Part shown: one piece after another, positions 36,661-47,450 of the stretch | How positions within the stretch are numbered: position 1 is the first letter of the stretch | Layout of the letters: the number at the start of each line of letters is the position of its first letter | From: Penium margaritaceum | Taxonomy: Eukaryota; Streptophyta; Zygnematophyceae; Desmidiales; Peniaceae | Direction: 5' to 3' | DNA length: 64,000 bases | NCBI GenBank assembly: GCA_023375785.1 | Contig: SZWC01001596.1 | Coordinates: 163,799 to 227,798, forward strand | Made by a program: the position numbers and the translations under genes | Notes under the pieces: model-generated | Seen by the model: the letters and a program-made list of their open reading frames with translations, nothing else | What the model was told of the DNA's origin: nothing | Databases searched by the model: none

Positions 36661-37430
36661 CCGTTGTTTCATTAATTCCACTTCGTCAGCCACCGTTGAA
36701 CCCTCTTCCCGCGGCGGCACCGGTACGTCAGGCATGAGCGGCAGGGTAGCCATGGTCCAATGTTGCTGGACGTGGCACAACATGTAGGGAGAGAAGCTGG
36801 TAGAAGAGGGTGGTGTGATGTTGTACTCGTAAACGATGTCCTCCAGCAGCTCATCCCATGACGCATTCTCGTCTGACAGCTTACGGATGGTCTAGGTGAT
36901 GGCACCGTGCATTCGTTCGACTTGACCTTGTGATTATGGCCGGTATGGTGCCCCATTGTTGATCTGGATGTTAAAGTAAGCCGCCACCTCCGCAAATGTT
37001 CCGGCAAAGTGCGAGCCGTTGTCACACTAGATGATCTTGCACCCATCTCCCCGATAGATGACCTATTCTTTCAAGAACGCTGCGGCATGCGCTGCGTCTG
37101 CCTTGGGGACAGCCCGAGCCATGACCCACTTGGTCATGTCGTCGATGCTGAGGATATAGTGGACATTTTTGCATTAGGTAGTGTGGAGGAGGCCATGGAA
37201 GTCAATAATGAATTTCTCCATGGGTGCACCAAGACGGGCGCACACAAAGCGGGGCTGGTGGATGCGTTGGCAAGGATAATGGCAGATGCAAGTCCCGCAT
37301 GTTGCAACGACCTCGCCAATCTGCTTTTTTAACCGCACCCAGTATACCTGTGGGACTAGAGCCTCGTAGACAATGGCAGATCATGTGTGCATGCGCTCAT
37401 GCTGCTGCATGATGAGTCGATCTTGCAATA
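36661..37430 (-). CDS. pol: Integrase region of Gypsy copy A
   Basis: Homologous over its length to the integrase of copy B (58,129-58,660 plus C-terminal tail at 57,758-58,021), where the motifs are easier to read. Downstream it carries PLMPDVPVPPREEGSTVADE and VDRANAGLMLDEFQVGE. The last part resembles the usual post-core tail (F-x-V-G-D) of Gypsy integrases. Fossil. Confidence 0.75.
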
Positions 37431-37599
37431 GCACCGGGGTACACCAACGCAGTGGGTACGCATCATCTGCCCGTCTCCAGAGTCGCCCCTGCAGCCACAC
37501 ATACTTGTCGAGGTGGCTTTAGCGTCGGAGCGAACATGGGCGTCCGGGTAGACCTCCGTCATGATGCGGCCACCAGACTGGATATTGGCTTGTGCCCAA

Positions 37600-38700
37600 T
37601 GGGGTCACTCGTATGTCTTGGCGGGTGGTTCCTGCTGCCAATGTGCTAGATCGCCCCCAGGTGCCAAGGCGAGGAGGCAGTTCTGCATCTCCTCAAAAGA
37701 TTCTGGTGGTGGCAGCACCCTGCCACCTGCCGATTCTACATGATGTTGCTCATCACCTGTGCCCGGCCGGAGGGCGTCACTCCGTGTGTGCTTAGAGGAG
37801 CTCTGCATGACAGCTAGTTCCGCCGTGCCCATGGAGGTTGTCGTGGCGGGACGCCGAATGCGGGATGAAGTGCGCTGCGCAATGGCTGGTGGCATGGAAG
37901 ATGGTGCATCAGCAGCTGGTGCGTTGGTCCCAGTGGGTTGGGTTGCAGCACGCGCAGGCTCGCGAGTGACAGGTCGGTCATCCACTGGAGGTGGCGCCGC
38001 TCCGGATGCGGCGGGTGGTTCCTGGAGGTGAGAGGTGTTCGGTGCGAATCCCTCATCGCCGTATGATGGTGGATCATGCACCGGCAAGGAGGCTGCTCCG
38101 GACGCTACGGGTGGTTCCTGGAGATGAGAGGTGCTCGTTGCAACTCCCTCATCACCGCAGGACAGTGGATGATGCACCGGAAGGGAGGCTGCCTGGGTCG
38201 TTGATGACACTGGTGCAGCAGAGGAAGAGGGAGGAGAGGGAGGGCGGGGAAGAGGGCCGAAGACCTCAAGTGTGATGAGAGTCTCTCATCGGTCCGGCAG
38301 AAAAGATGGAGAGGGAGCAGCTGGAGAAGGGGGTATCTGATCTGCCGCAAGCAGCTGTGTTACTAGGAAGGTGTCAGTCGCGCTCGTGGATGGTGCGGAC
38401 CGAGGGCGCACCTGACCCGCGCCATCCTCTATGCGGGTAGGCGGCGAGAGAGGAGGTTCAGACACCGAATGCGGGATGGCGCTCGATGACGGCGGATTAG
38501 TTGAGGAGAGTTCCTCCCCTCCGTGGGGCGATTCCTCATTGCTGGTGCTCGGACTGGGCTCCGAAGGGGGGGGACTGAGTCGCTGGCGGTGAAGCCAGCG
38601 CATGAACACGCTCAGCGCCATGCCATCACGAGGGTTGGCTGTCCGAGCTGGGAAGATACGACGGAGGCCCGCATGATCATGCTCATCAGCTGCCACATGG
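37600..38700 (-). CDS. Pro/Ser-rich region between RNase H and integrase, copy A
   Basis: Low-complexity Pro, Ser, Ala, His-rich translation (for example PSSYGDEGFAPNTSHLQEPP, repeated as a ~35-residue unit with PLSCGDEGVATSTSHLQEPP). The same region in copy B is 58,869-59,717. The near-repeat pair is visible on DNA as gcgggtggttcctggaggtg and related words at 38,010-38,160. No known domain; it looks like a disordered spacer. Part of a fossil. Confidence 0.6.
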
Positions 38701-38711
38701 CGGTAGGAGGC

Positions 38712-39281
38712 TCACAGCATGACTCCTCGACGAGCAAAGGGATGCAGGTTGATGAGGAGGGGGTCTCGTTGCCAATATTGCACCACCCAGTCGAGAAAGC
38801 AGCAAAAAGCACTGGCTCCACGTTCGAAAGAGAGGTCGAGGGGGTAGAGGAAATGGAGGAAGTCGTGACGGTGCAGATTGGAGCTTCTTGTCAGAAATGG
38901 GAGAAGGCCGGCCTGGCTGCGTTCTGGGTGATCGAGAGTCATTTTCCAGTGCAAGAAACAGCGGAAGGCTGCCGGGCCAACAGCAATAGAAAAGTCCAGT
39001 GGGTAGAGGTGCCGCAATCCCTCAAGGTGCTCCTCCCACTCAAAGTCCAGCCTCTGCACGGCACCAATGATGAATGAGCGAGTGACATCACGGATCAGCT
39101 GCTGATGCAGGCGGTGCTCGCGATCTTCAACGAGCTGCTTGGCCTGGTCAACCATCGTACAGATGGCACGGTACTGTTGGGAGACGTCCTCTCGGAGGGA
39201 CAGAACCCTCGTCCGCTGCTGGAACATGTCTTGCAATCTGGCAAGGACCGAGGCCCACTCCTCCGCGCACTCTGTACGCAA
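38712..39281 (-). CDS. Region with a duplicated YPLD...CCFLDW motif, copy A
   Basis: Opens with a helical, charged stretch (VDQAKQLVEDREHRLHQQL) and then holds two related ~45-residue units: LRHLYPLDFSIAVGPAAF with RCFLHW, and LHFLYPLDLSFERGASAF with CCFLDW. Copy B has the same pair at 59,742-60,395. I do not recognise the unit; a duplicated small globular module seems likely. Part of a fossil. Confidence 0.55.
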   Translation of the reverse strand: MRTECAEEWASVLARLQDMFQQRTRVLSLREDVSQQYRAICTMVDQAKQLVEDREHRLHQQLIRDVTRSFIIGAVQRLDFEWEEHLEGLRHLYPLDFSIAVGPAAFRCFLHWKMTLDHPERSQAGLLPFLTRSSNLHRHDFLHFLYPLDLSFERGASAFCCFLDWVVQYWQRDPLLINLHPFARRGVML

Positions 39282-40321
39282 CTACCGTAGTTTAGAGAGC
39301 TGAGCGTCAAGCTGCTGCAGCCCTAATGTTAAGCAAAGCGCCTCCGCCCGCTTTGCCCTGAGGGTGCAGCCCAGTTCTGCGCGTTGGTCAATGAGACGTT
39401 GCCCCTCAGCTGCGGGCGGTTCATCACCTCTGTCAGCGGCCTTGTTCCACGCGTCTTGCCGGTGTCGCACTTCCTGAAGCCTGACTTGGATAGCTACTAC
39501 TTGCACCTCTTGCTCTTGGACACGTTGGTGGCCGTTGATGTGGGCAGATTCACACGCAGAGAGGTTGGTCCTAGCCTGTGCAAGGTTCGCGGCAGAGCTG
39601 CGCTTATGGCCTGCGTATGACCGCAGCCACGTCATGTGTTGCTCCCTGAGCCTCTGCACTCTTCCCGCCCATGTGCAATTCTGGGTTACATGAAGTGCCA
39701 ATGTTTGCCACAACCCCTCGCCGCAGTGGGGGTCAGGTGCTTCCGGTGAAGGTGGGGGTGCCGGGCAGGGGTTGTCCATGCCTTAGTTGTCAAGAAGATC
39801 TGTTGCATCGGCCATGGTGAGAAGCGCTGCAAGCGCGCGGGCCTCTAGCTCAGTAGCTGCGCCCGTGTACACCGTGTTTGTAATGAGCTCGTGCTCGTAG
39901 CGTGCCCAAGCTGCGTGTTCCATCTCTTGCGTGGCGTTGGTGGCGTTAGTCCATCGGCAGTCGTCGATAGCATTCGTGTGAGAAGTATGTTCCAAGTCGT
40001 CCATAGCTGTATCTGTCTCTGTTGTGGATCGTCTGCTGTGTAAACGTCGTGAACTGCGCAAATGAGAATTTGAGGGCTGCCGTCGGGGTCCACGAGATGG
40101 TACCCGGGCAGTTTGGGGTGGCCGGACGGGATGGGCGTGCCGCCGTGGTCGTCGGAGGGTGAGGGGCATGTCAAGATCCAGACCGTGTTGATGTGTCGGA
40201 GGGTCACCTCGAATCCCCGTCGGTCGTGTGAAGACGCGTTATCCGAGGAGGATAACATCTTCCGCCGGCGCCTGCATGTGTTCCATGATGCCAGCGTGTA
40301 CCTCTGTTGGATACTGTGCAT
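39282..40321 (-). CDS. Coiled-coil region, copy A
   Basis: Rich in Ala, Glu, Gln, Arg with heptad-like spacing (ANLAQARTNLSACESAHING; VQEQEVQVVAIQVRLQEVRH; LIDQRAELGCTLRAKRAEAL). It is preceded by an acidic, Pro-rich N-part (CPAPPPSPEAPDPHCGEGLW). The copy B counterpart is 60,540-61,163. Coiled coils of this kind occur in gag-like or structural proteins; here it lies after the second retropepsin-like domain. Function unknown. Part of a fossil. Confidence 0.6.
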
Positions 40322-41000
40322 GATCCTCCGGAGAGTCGTTGCTATCCGTGGATGATGCCGGTGCGTTAGCGACGAGTCTCACGAAGCATGCGCCGGTGGA
40401 TTGATTGCTTGCATGTGCTGAGAGGCCACTGGAGAGAGCATGCCGTGTCAACAATTGTACATCCTGCTGAGTTGGCACTTTCGTTGCTTCAAAATGAAGC
40501 GGGACGTATGATGGCTCCCTGTAATCATCGTGCAATGTCATGCATTGTCCCCCGAGCAAAATTATGACGTCGCATGCCGTCAGCCAATCGTTTGCAAGGA
40601 GGACATCGTATGTAGAGGTTTCACACACCTGGATCGGCCAGCTTCGGTGGATGTTTCCGACCTGTAGGGGGAATAAATCAATTTGATCCCTCGGATTGGG
40701 TGATTTCCCCTCCTACGGTGCCAAAGCTGAGGTCTACAGCTCGAACGAGGTTCCACCAATTAAACTGCCAGATGACGCGCATGGCGATTGTGGTATGCGT
40801 TGCCCCGGTATCCATGATAGCGACGAATTTCACACCGGCAATCCAGACGGAGCATGAGACGACCGTACATGTGTACTCCGGCATTGGTTGACGGCACAAT
40901 GTCATCGCTCGCCATGCAAGGTCTCCTGCCTCGAGGATCTCATGAACAGTCCGTCGGGTCCCATCGACATGATCCCTCGTCATGCGGTGACCCGGCGACT
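40322..41000 (-). CDS. Second retropepsin-like domain (PR2), copy A
   Basis: Contains TCTVVSCSVWIAGVKFVAIM, then DTGATHTTIAMRVI (aspartic-protease D-T-G-A-T box), and later CETSTYDVLLANDWLTACDV, the usual second conserved block of retropepsins (hydrophobic-hydrophobic-G/A-x-D-x-L). It lies downstream of RNase H and is distinct from the protease between gag and RT (43,654-44,064), which it resembles (both have HTT after the catalytic box and YDVLL in the second block). Part of a fossil. Confidence 0.7.
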
Positions 41001-41419
41001 CGAGCCAATAGTTGACTATCCAGCCAGATGGCGCCAGCGCAACGTTGATTTCTTTAAAGCAGGAATCCATATGTGTAACTTGCCCTGGCAGATTGATGAG
41101 GACATCCATCCAGGGTAGCGTGAGGTGAGTTCGATCGAAGAATTGCCGGATGGCATTCGCCGCTATGGAACGGACCGCTTTTGCTGGCGTCGGCGACACG
41201 ATTGTCGGGGCGCGCGCCGTGGGTGCAGGGGCAGAGTCACGTCACATGTGGGGAAGCGAATCCCCGTATTCCTTGTGCATCCACCCAGGCGCATCCTTGA
41301 AGAGATCGGTTTTGTGTCTCACATTTATGTGACCCACATCGTCGTCTTCTTGAGGGAAGCCGTCAAGAGGGTACGCCCAGCGGTACTCCTCAACGGTGAG
41401 ATAACGTGCTTGACCTTGA
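41001..41419 (-). CDS. Post-RNase H connector, copy A
   Basis: Reads ARYLTVEEYRWAYPLDGFPQ, DDDVGHINVRHKTDLFKDAP and HLTLPWMDVLINLPGQVTH. It is conserved with copy B (62,289-62,660). No catalytic motif, and no integrase zinc domain where one would normally begin. Part of a fossil. Confidence 0.5.
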
Positions 41420-41856
41420 TTCAAGACAGCCTTGCCAGAGGGGGGCTCGGGCGGAGGTGGACCACCTCCATGTGACGGTGCTTCAAGGGAACCACGGTCC
41501 TTCCATCCTTCACGTGGCAGCCGGCTAAGGGCGTCTGCGTTGCGATTTGCAAATGCCGGCTGGTACTTGATTGTGAGATTGTATCCTTGGAGAAGCAGGG
41601 CCCATTTGCCGAGGATCCCCTCGTGGTTCTACGTTGTGAGCAGCCACTGGAGGGCCTGATGATCCGTGAGAATGGTGAAGGACTTGCCATTTTTGACGTA
41701 ATCTCGGTAGAACTGGATGGCCCATAGTACCGCCGGACATTCTCCCTTCACCGGGGGTTCCAAAGTCCCCGCGTCGTTGAGCGCACGGCTGCCATAGCAG
41801 ACCACTCTCATCCTGCCGTCATCTCCCCGTTGAGACAGGATGGCCCCAATGCCCTC
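41420..41856 (-). CDS. pol: RNase H of Gypsy copy A
   Basis: Has the Gypsy-type RNase H signature MRVVCYGSRALNDAGTLEPP, then ECPAVLWAIQFYRDYVKNGK and FTILTDHQALQWLLTT (conserved T-D-H-x-A-L). HPAFANRNADALS-type sequence follows, as in copy B. It directly continues the RT region. Part of a fossil. Confidence 0.85.
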
Positions 41857-42741
41857 CTATGAAAAATCTGTTGTGATGACAAACGGCAGGTTGAAGTTTG
41901 GGAATTTTAGCATCGGGGCCGTGATGAGGCGGTGTTTAATCTCGGCCCATGCAAGCTGACATGCTTCAGTCCACTCAAATGGTTCATCTTGATGGGTAAG
42001 GCGCTGCAATGGACGAACAATCTTTGCATGGTTGTGGACAAATTTTTGGTAGAAGTTGACGAATCCGAGGAAGATCTTGACCTGGGATGATGTAATCGGT
42101 CGTTTCCAGTCACGGACAGCTGCGATCTTGTCTGGGTCCGTGGATATGTCCTGTGCATTGATGATGAATCCCAGGAATTCCATGTTGTCTGCCCCGATGA
42201 CACACTTGGCGGCCTTCAAACGAAGGTTTGCGGAGCGGAGGGCCAAGAACACAGCGTCGAGTGAAGCCATCAGCTCTTGGAAACGAAATGCAGCGACCAT
42301 GATGTCATCCACGTAGCAACATGTGTTAGAAACATCGTACAACACCTGGTCCATGACACGTTGAAACGTAGCACTGGCGTTGCGCAGCCCAAAGGGCATG
42401 CGAGTCAAGCCGTATAACCCGTCGAGAGTGATGAAGGCTTCCTTCAACATAGAGTTGCGATCCACGGGGATGGTGTGAAAGGCCGATTTGACGTCGAGTT
42501 TAGCAAACCAACTCTCCCCACGCTGACGTTCTTGGATGTCAACAATGAGCGTCATGGGATATGCGTCTTCAACTGTGACCTTGTTAAGAGCACAGAAGTC
42601 AGCACAGAACTGCTTTATACCATCCGGCTTCCCCACAATCACCAGGTTGGAACGCCACGGGATTTCTACTTTGACGATCACGCCTTGTTCCTTAAGTTCA
42701 CGCAGACCTTCGTTGATGATGTCTTTCTGGTCCTGGAGCAA
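41857..42741 (-). CDS. pol: Reverse transcriptase of Gypsy copy A
   Basis: RVT_1 of Ty3/Gypsy type, about 290 residues. Motifs in order: PWRSNLVIVGKPDGIKQFCA, FCALNKVTVEDAYP, FAKLDVKSAFHTIPV (first catalytic Asp), GLTRMPFGLRNASATFQRVM, CYVDDIMVA (catalytic YVDD), then LRLKAAKCVIG, MEFLGFIIN, VRDWKRPITSSQVKIFLGFV and FEWTEACQLAW. The last two are the thumb and the RNase H-proximal motif typical of Gypsy. Part of a fossil. Confidence 0.95.
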   Translation of the reverse strand: MLQDQKDIINEGLRELKEQGVIVKVEIPWRSNLVIVGKPDGIKQFCADFCALNKVTVEDAYPMTLIVDIQERQRGESWFAKLDVKSAFHTIPVDRNSMLKEAFITLDGLYGLTRMPFGLRNASATFQRVMDQVLYDVSNTCCYVDDIMVAAFRFQELMASLDAVFLALRSANLRLKAAKCVIGADNMEFLGFIINAQDISTDPDKIAAVRDWKRPITSSQVKIFLGFVNFYQKFVHNHAKIVRPLQRLTHQDEPFEWTEACQLAWAEIKHRLITAPMLKFPNFNLPFVITTDFS

Positions 42742-43653
42742 ACATCGGGCTTTCTGCTTATGTGGCGGCGCGTCTCATGTGTGAATAACGTGGACTGTGT
42801 CAACTGCTCCGATCTCGGCTGTCTTGCCTGCGAACACTTCTTCGTGGTATGCAAAGAGCTCCTTGACCTCTTGTTTCTGCTGTTCTGTCAAGCACTCGTA
42901 AAGCATGTGGTTCCATCGTTGGGAAGGTGGGACCGTTGGTGGTGGTGGCTCTTCGTCTCCTACCAGACCGGCTCCAAGATCAGGGTTTGGATCCCAATAG
43001 TCATAGACCTGCAGGTTGAAATTGCGGGAGCCGCTTGACGAGATGGTGAGGACTCTTGATGGACGTGGCAAAGGCTCATCATTGAGGCGCAGCCAGCCAA
43101 CGACACTCATTGGTTCGTCATCTGAATCATCCGAGCTGGCCTCCTGACAGAAAGCAATGTTGTTGTCACACACCAGCATTTTTCCGTTGCGTTCCGCCTC
43201 CTTAGCATGATTGTCTGGAATATTTGGTCATGATTTCTCCTGCAGAACAGAGCCATCCAAGAGCTGAGGAGGCCGAGGATGAATAAAGGTGGTTGGCACC
43301 CTGCCGGGGTCACTTGGGTGTCCATTGGTCGTAGGGAGGAACAGCCACCCTGGGGACTTCACCGATGGTCTGGGTATTGGCCCATCGGGATCTGAGGTCA
43401 ATCATCCGTCGGAGCAGCTTGTGCTCGTCCGGGGTACGGCTGTTCTGGCGTAGCCATGCAGTCCAGCGCGTCTTCCTCCTCGGCTTGTGTTTGGCGGTAC
43501 ATCCTGCTTTGGGAATGCCAAGATAGAGTTTATGGCAGCGTGGTCCTCAGCGTAGGCTTCCTCTAATGAGAAGGGGTGGCCAAATTTTGTGGGCATTGAT
43601 GTCCGTGGTCCCACGATCAGTGCTGCACACGTGGTATACCCCGATGAGGTCAA
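42742..43653 (-). CDS. Pre-RT linker, copy A
   Basis: Acidic stretch EASSDDSDDEPMSVVGWLRL followed by Pro-rich sequence. Then ECLTEQQKQEVKELFAYHEE with VFAG, the common Gypsy pre-RT motif (E-L-x-x-x-H-x-x-V-F). Links the protease to RT in the polyprotein. Part of a fossil. Confidence 0.65.
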
Positions 43654-44064
43654 CTACATGACTCCCTTCGCATAGAACAACGCGGCCTGTGAGGGAATGA
43701 GGTAATCTATTCCCAACAGGACATCATAAGTATGGGCCACCGTGACTTGCATCCGTACGACTTCATGGATGATGCCCACTTCTAGGAGAAGGTCATCTAC
43801 GATGCCATGCCCTGCATCCATACCGCCAGATGCATTCGTGAACACCTTGGTTGTTGGTCAGATCTTGTGGTTCCAGCCCACCGCTTGCAAAACTTGAAGC
43901 GTTACTGTAGTGTGGGTAGTGCCGAGGTCGATGATTGCCAGGAACTTCTTGCTGCATATCCACACGAAGCAGCTGGTTACTTCATGGTGGGGAGCCTGTG
44001 TTTGCGGTGGTGCCAGGGGCATAGGCCGCCATCCCCATGTGTCAGGTTCGGCTCAAATTGCTAG
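43654..44064 (-). CDS. pro: First retropepsin-like protease (PR1), copy A
   Basis: Located between gag and RT as normal. Readable parts include VWICSKKFLAII followed by a GTTHTTVTLQVLQAVGW stretch (catalytic-box region) and VTVAHTYDVLLGIDYLIPSQ, the second conserved retropepsin block. By eye it is similar to PR2 at ~40,322-41,000. Cleaves the polyprotein in related elements. Part of a fossil. Confidence 0.7.
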
Positions 44065-45531
44065 CCTGCTGTGTCGGTCGTGTGGGGTCTGAGTGCAGGT
44101 AAGGCGAATGACGGCTGGCTGAAGCTTCTCCGCGTACTCTCGCAAAACTGCTCCAATGTCCGGAAGACAGGTGGGGTTTTGCTCTAAGTATTCCCCCAAG
44201 GACACTTCCTGAAAGGGGCGGTGGAAGGAAGTCATGACACCTGCCGTGTGCTCGTTGCGTGCCAAAGGTTCAAAGGACACCATCTGGCAATGCGGTGGTG
44301 TGGGACCCCTTAGAGGGCGCGCGCGCGATTCGAGTGGAGGCTGCAAGGACATCGCCGCGACCTGACTTGGTAAACGCGTTGAACGCGCTTCGACGCATTT
44401 TTGAAGATCTGCTTCGGCCTGTTCTTGGCGCTCTTCATATTGACGCATGCGTTCGTACATCTCCGCAATCGACCATCCCTCCACACCTTGTGCCTGAGCC
44501 ACCGTGACCAACTCCAGCTCTGCAGGTGTTGGGAGGGTCTGTGTGGTCTATTCCTCTGAGCGGGGAAGTCTGGGTTTCATGTTTCGTGCAGGCGTATCTG
44601 AAGTAGACGGCTGATTGGCGGGTGGCATTTCTCGTGTCTCTCTCTGCTGCGCATAGGCCTTCCATTGTGCCGGCCCGTTATCTGCCGGGCCAGAGGCTCG
44701 GGCGGTGATGTTGGGGCCAACGGCTTGCCGGGTCGCCCCAGCTCCAGCCGATCCGCGTCACTGGTATTGTCCTTCTTTGGCTGACACACCGGGTATCGGG
44801 GTAGGATTGGGGCATTCCCGGCGCCGATGGGTGAATTCTCCGCATCCATAGCAACTCCCTGGTGGGTAGTTATGGGGGTTCATCGGGTTGGGCGATGAAG
44901 CGCCCGTTGGCATGCGAATCGTAGGCACCACATGTTCCTTTGGAGCGGATTGCAATCGGGCCGTTTATCGCTTGATCTCCCTTTGCTGATGTTCCGCTTC
45001 CTCCTTCAAGGCGTCGAGCGTGCTGAATTGGCGGAGATCCAAAGTGTTGGCGATCGCTGGAACCAAGGAATCCCGGTAGTACTCTTTGATCATGCGCAAG
45101 GCGATGTCGACGCATTGGGCCGAGATCTTGGTAAACTTGTCGTTGTGCAGCTTGATATTTTCTCCAGCCTTCATGCGGATTATACAAATCTGGAGCTCTG
45201 CCTCCTCTAGGCTCATGAGGTCGAAGCGCTTGGTCATCCAGTTTGCAAGGTCCTCAAAGTCGGAAAAAGGACGTTCCTTATGTTCTGCCGTAAACCACTC
45301 CAAGGCTTTCCCTTTGAGCGCGAGGTGTAGCGCTGGGACAATGTAGTCAGGAGACAATAGTCCGTAATCGAGACAAGTGTCCAACTTAGATAGCCACATA
45401 GCCGGGTCCTCCTCTGGTTCACCTTTGAAGACGTCTAGCTTTGGGAGAGTGTAAGAGGTCTTCGCCGCTGGGTTTGGGGTCAGTTCTTGCAGAGCCACCA
45501 TCTGAACCTGTGCCCGCGGCGGGGCCCCCAA
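44065..45531 (-). CDS. gag: gag core and zinc knuckle, copy A
   Basis: The segment at 44,965-45,531 reads YTLPKLDVFKGEPEEDPAMW, then ALHLALKGKALEWFTAEHKE and LANWMTKRFDLMSLEEAELQ, a Retrotrans_gag-type capsid core. Near 44,840 CYGCGEFTHRRREC is a C-x2-C-x4-H-x4-C zinc knuckle. A charged coiled-coil segment follows at 44,053-44,511 (MYERMRQYEERQEQAEADLQ). Forms the particle in related elements. Part of a fossil. Confidence 0.85.
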
Positions 45532-46578
45532 CTGGGATTGGTGTGCCTACGCCAGGCAAACTGCCCTAGTACCAGCCGACGAAGCGACTGCTGCTCCCCT
45601 GGATCGAGCACGTCCTGCATCGGTTCCTCCCAGTCTAGAACTCCCCACGTGCTGTCTTGTTCTTCTTATCTGTACCCGTACGGCATACTACTTGCTTCCA
45701 TGAGCCACTGATCCTTGTCCACGTCCCGCCACTCCACTCGCCATCCGGGATTGCTGCTAGAGTCTTCCTGTCGCTGGCGTAACCGATGTCTTTCCTGCTT
45801 GATTATGGGATGACTGCCCTCTTGACTGCACAGGTGGTATGGCGTGTTTAGCCAACGGAGTCCTCGTGGGGATGTGCGTGTCCGCGATGGCTTGTACTTG
45901 CTTGGTAGGTCCAATTGTGGATGCAGCATTGACCCCTCGCAGTTCTCTAATCTTTCGGCGGCGTGACGTAGCCAGAGCAGGGGATGCACCGCTAACGTGC
46001 TACTGATGCTGGGACAATGGTATGGGATTCAGACGATGTGAGGTCAGTGTAGACGGGTGTTCCCGTCGAGGTTCTTTTGGCCGCTGTCCCAATGCCTCCG
46101 AGTTCCTATCCATCCGGGGTGGAGACACACCAATGTCTGAGGCAGGTCGACAAGGGTGGACGGTTGGGCTAGAAGGGACCACCCGCGGATGGAAGACGAC
46201 AGGTTGATGCAGGGTGTGCAGTGCTTTTACCGAAGGATGATCTAAAGATGACTCATTTTCTTCCGCCTGATCCTCCTGGATATCGTCCAAAGTTGCATAA
46301 TACCTTTCATGGGTGGTGGAGGGTGCAGGTGAGGACGCCCTTGGAGTAGAGAACTCGAGACGCCGGGGTGCTTCTTGCGTTGGTGTCATGTCGACTGCCT
46401 CGTAAACGGTCCTTCCATCTGGCGTTGTGAGATCATGAAGTAAGACGGACCCTTCATCCACTTCAAGTTCTTGTTCTTCATCTGATACATAATCCTTCAC
46501 CTGCATAGAGTCACGCTGCCCGTCCGGGTCATGCGCATCATCTTCCTCCGGGTTCTCCTGCGTAGGATCAGTCAACTG
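45532..46578 (-). CDS. Acidic N-terminal gag extension, copy A (part 2)
   Basis: Reads DEEQELEVDEGSVLLHDLTT and YATLDDIQEDQAEENESSLD, strongly acidic and Pro-rich, without a known domain. It continues the region at 47,031-47,444 from which it is split by the hAT-like insertion (8-bp duplication gtcaactg/gtcaaccg). An N-terminal extension of this size before the capsid core is unusual for Gypsy. Part of a fossil. Confidence 0.55.
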
Positions 46579-47022
46579 TAAGGCTGCACACCGGTATGGA
46601 ACCGCGGTTCTGAGAATGGAACCGGAACCGCGGTTCCGGTTCCGGAACCGCGCTTCTCATGGAACCGCAGTTTTCTGGCCACGGTTCCACAGAAGATCCC
46701 CTTGTACGGAAGGCATTGGAAGCATGATCTGCTCCAAACCTGCATGTTTTATTCAAGAAAAACAAGGAAAACATCAATCATTACTTCTCTATTGCATGTG
46801 GGTACATTATTGGAGTGTTAACATTGCCTCAAAGGCTTCCATATCACCAAAGAAAGCCCCAAATCCCGCCCATAACCACTCATTATCCCCTCCATAGACA
46901 TGGGTTCAGGAACCGCGGTTCCTGGACGGTTCCAGCATCTTGAAACCGGAACCGCGGTTCCGGTTCCGGAACCAGAACCGCGGTTCCGCAACCGCGGTTC
47001 CTGGAACCAGTGTGTACCCTTA
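46579..47022 (+). mobile_element. Non-autonomous hAT-like DNA transposon, copy 3 (444 bp)
   Basis: Termini taaggctgcac ... gtgtaccctta, with an 8-bp duplication gtcaactg (46,571-46,578) and gtcaaccg (47,023-47,030), one mismatch. Same core and GGAACCGCGGTTCC-rich ends as copies 1 and 2, with one subterminal block fewer on the left, which explains the shorter length. Inserted in the gag leader part of Gypsy copy A. Confidence 0.9.
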
Positions 47023-47030
47023 GTCAACCG

Positions 47031-47444
47031 CGCCTGTCGGATTGCCCTCCATTCACGGAGTTCCTCGAGCCGCCGCAGGTGGAACTCCTCTTCCTCGTCG
47101 GGGTCCATCTCGTCTTCTTCGTTGTACAGCTGCGGGGACCGATCATTCACCGGATCCCACTCAAATTTAGGATCAAGCCCTGGTGGGTCGTCAGGGCTCT
47201 TCTTGTAGCGGCGCGCGGCGACGGCTTGTCTCATCCTTGCTTCTTCGGAAGCGCGAGATGTGTCGGGGCTCGTCCTTGCGTCGCCAATGGTATTGGTTGG
47301 ATGATTCACCGGCCCGGTCACTCTATTATTGTGCCAATATGCCTCTCGTCCGGTTGAAGATCCGACGGCTCTCCCCGTGAAGAACCTCGCCCCGGATTTA
47401 TAGACTAATCTGCAGACACATGTCACACTCGTCACAGAAAACAA
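47031..47444 (-). CDS. Acidic N-terminal gag extension, copy A (part 1)
   Basis: The first reading region after the primer site. It begins MFSVTSVTCVC at 47,444, with WHNNRVTGPVNHPTNTIGDA and then NEEDEMDPDEEEEFHLRRLE, an acidic stretch followed by a basic helix. No domain recognised. The start codon choice is only positional. Part of a fossil. Confidence 0.5.
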
Positions 47445-47450
47445 ATGATG

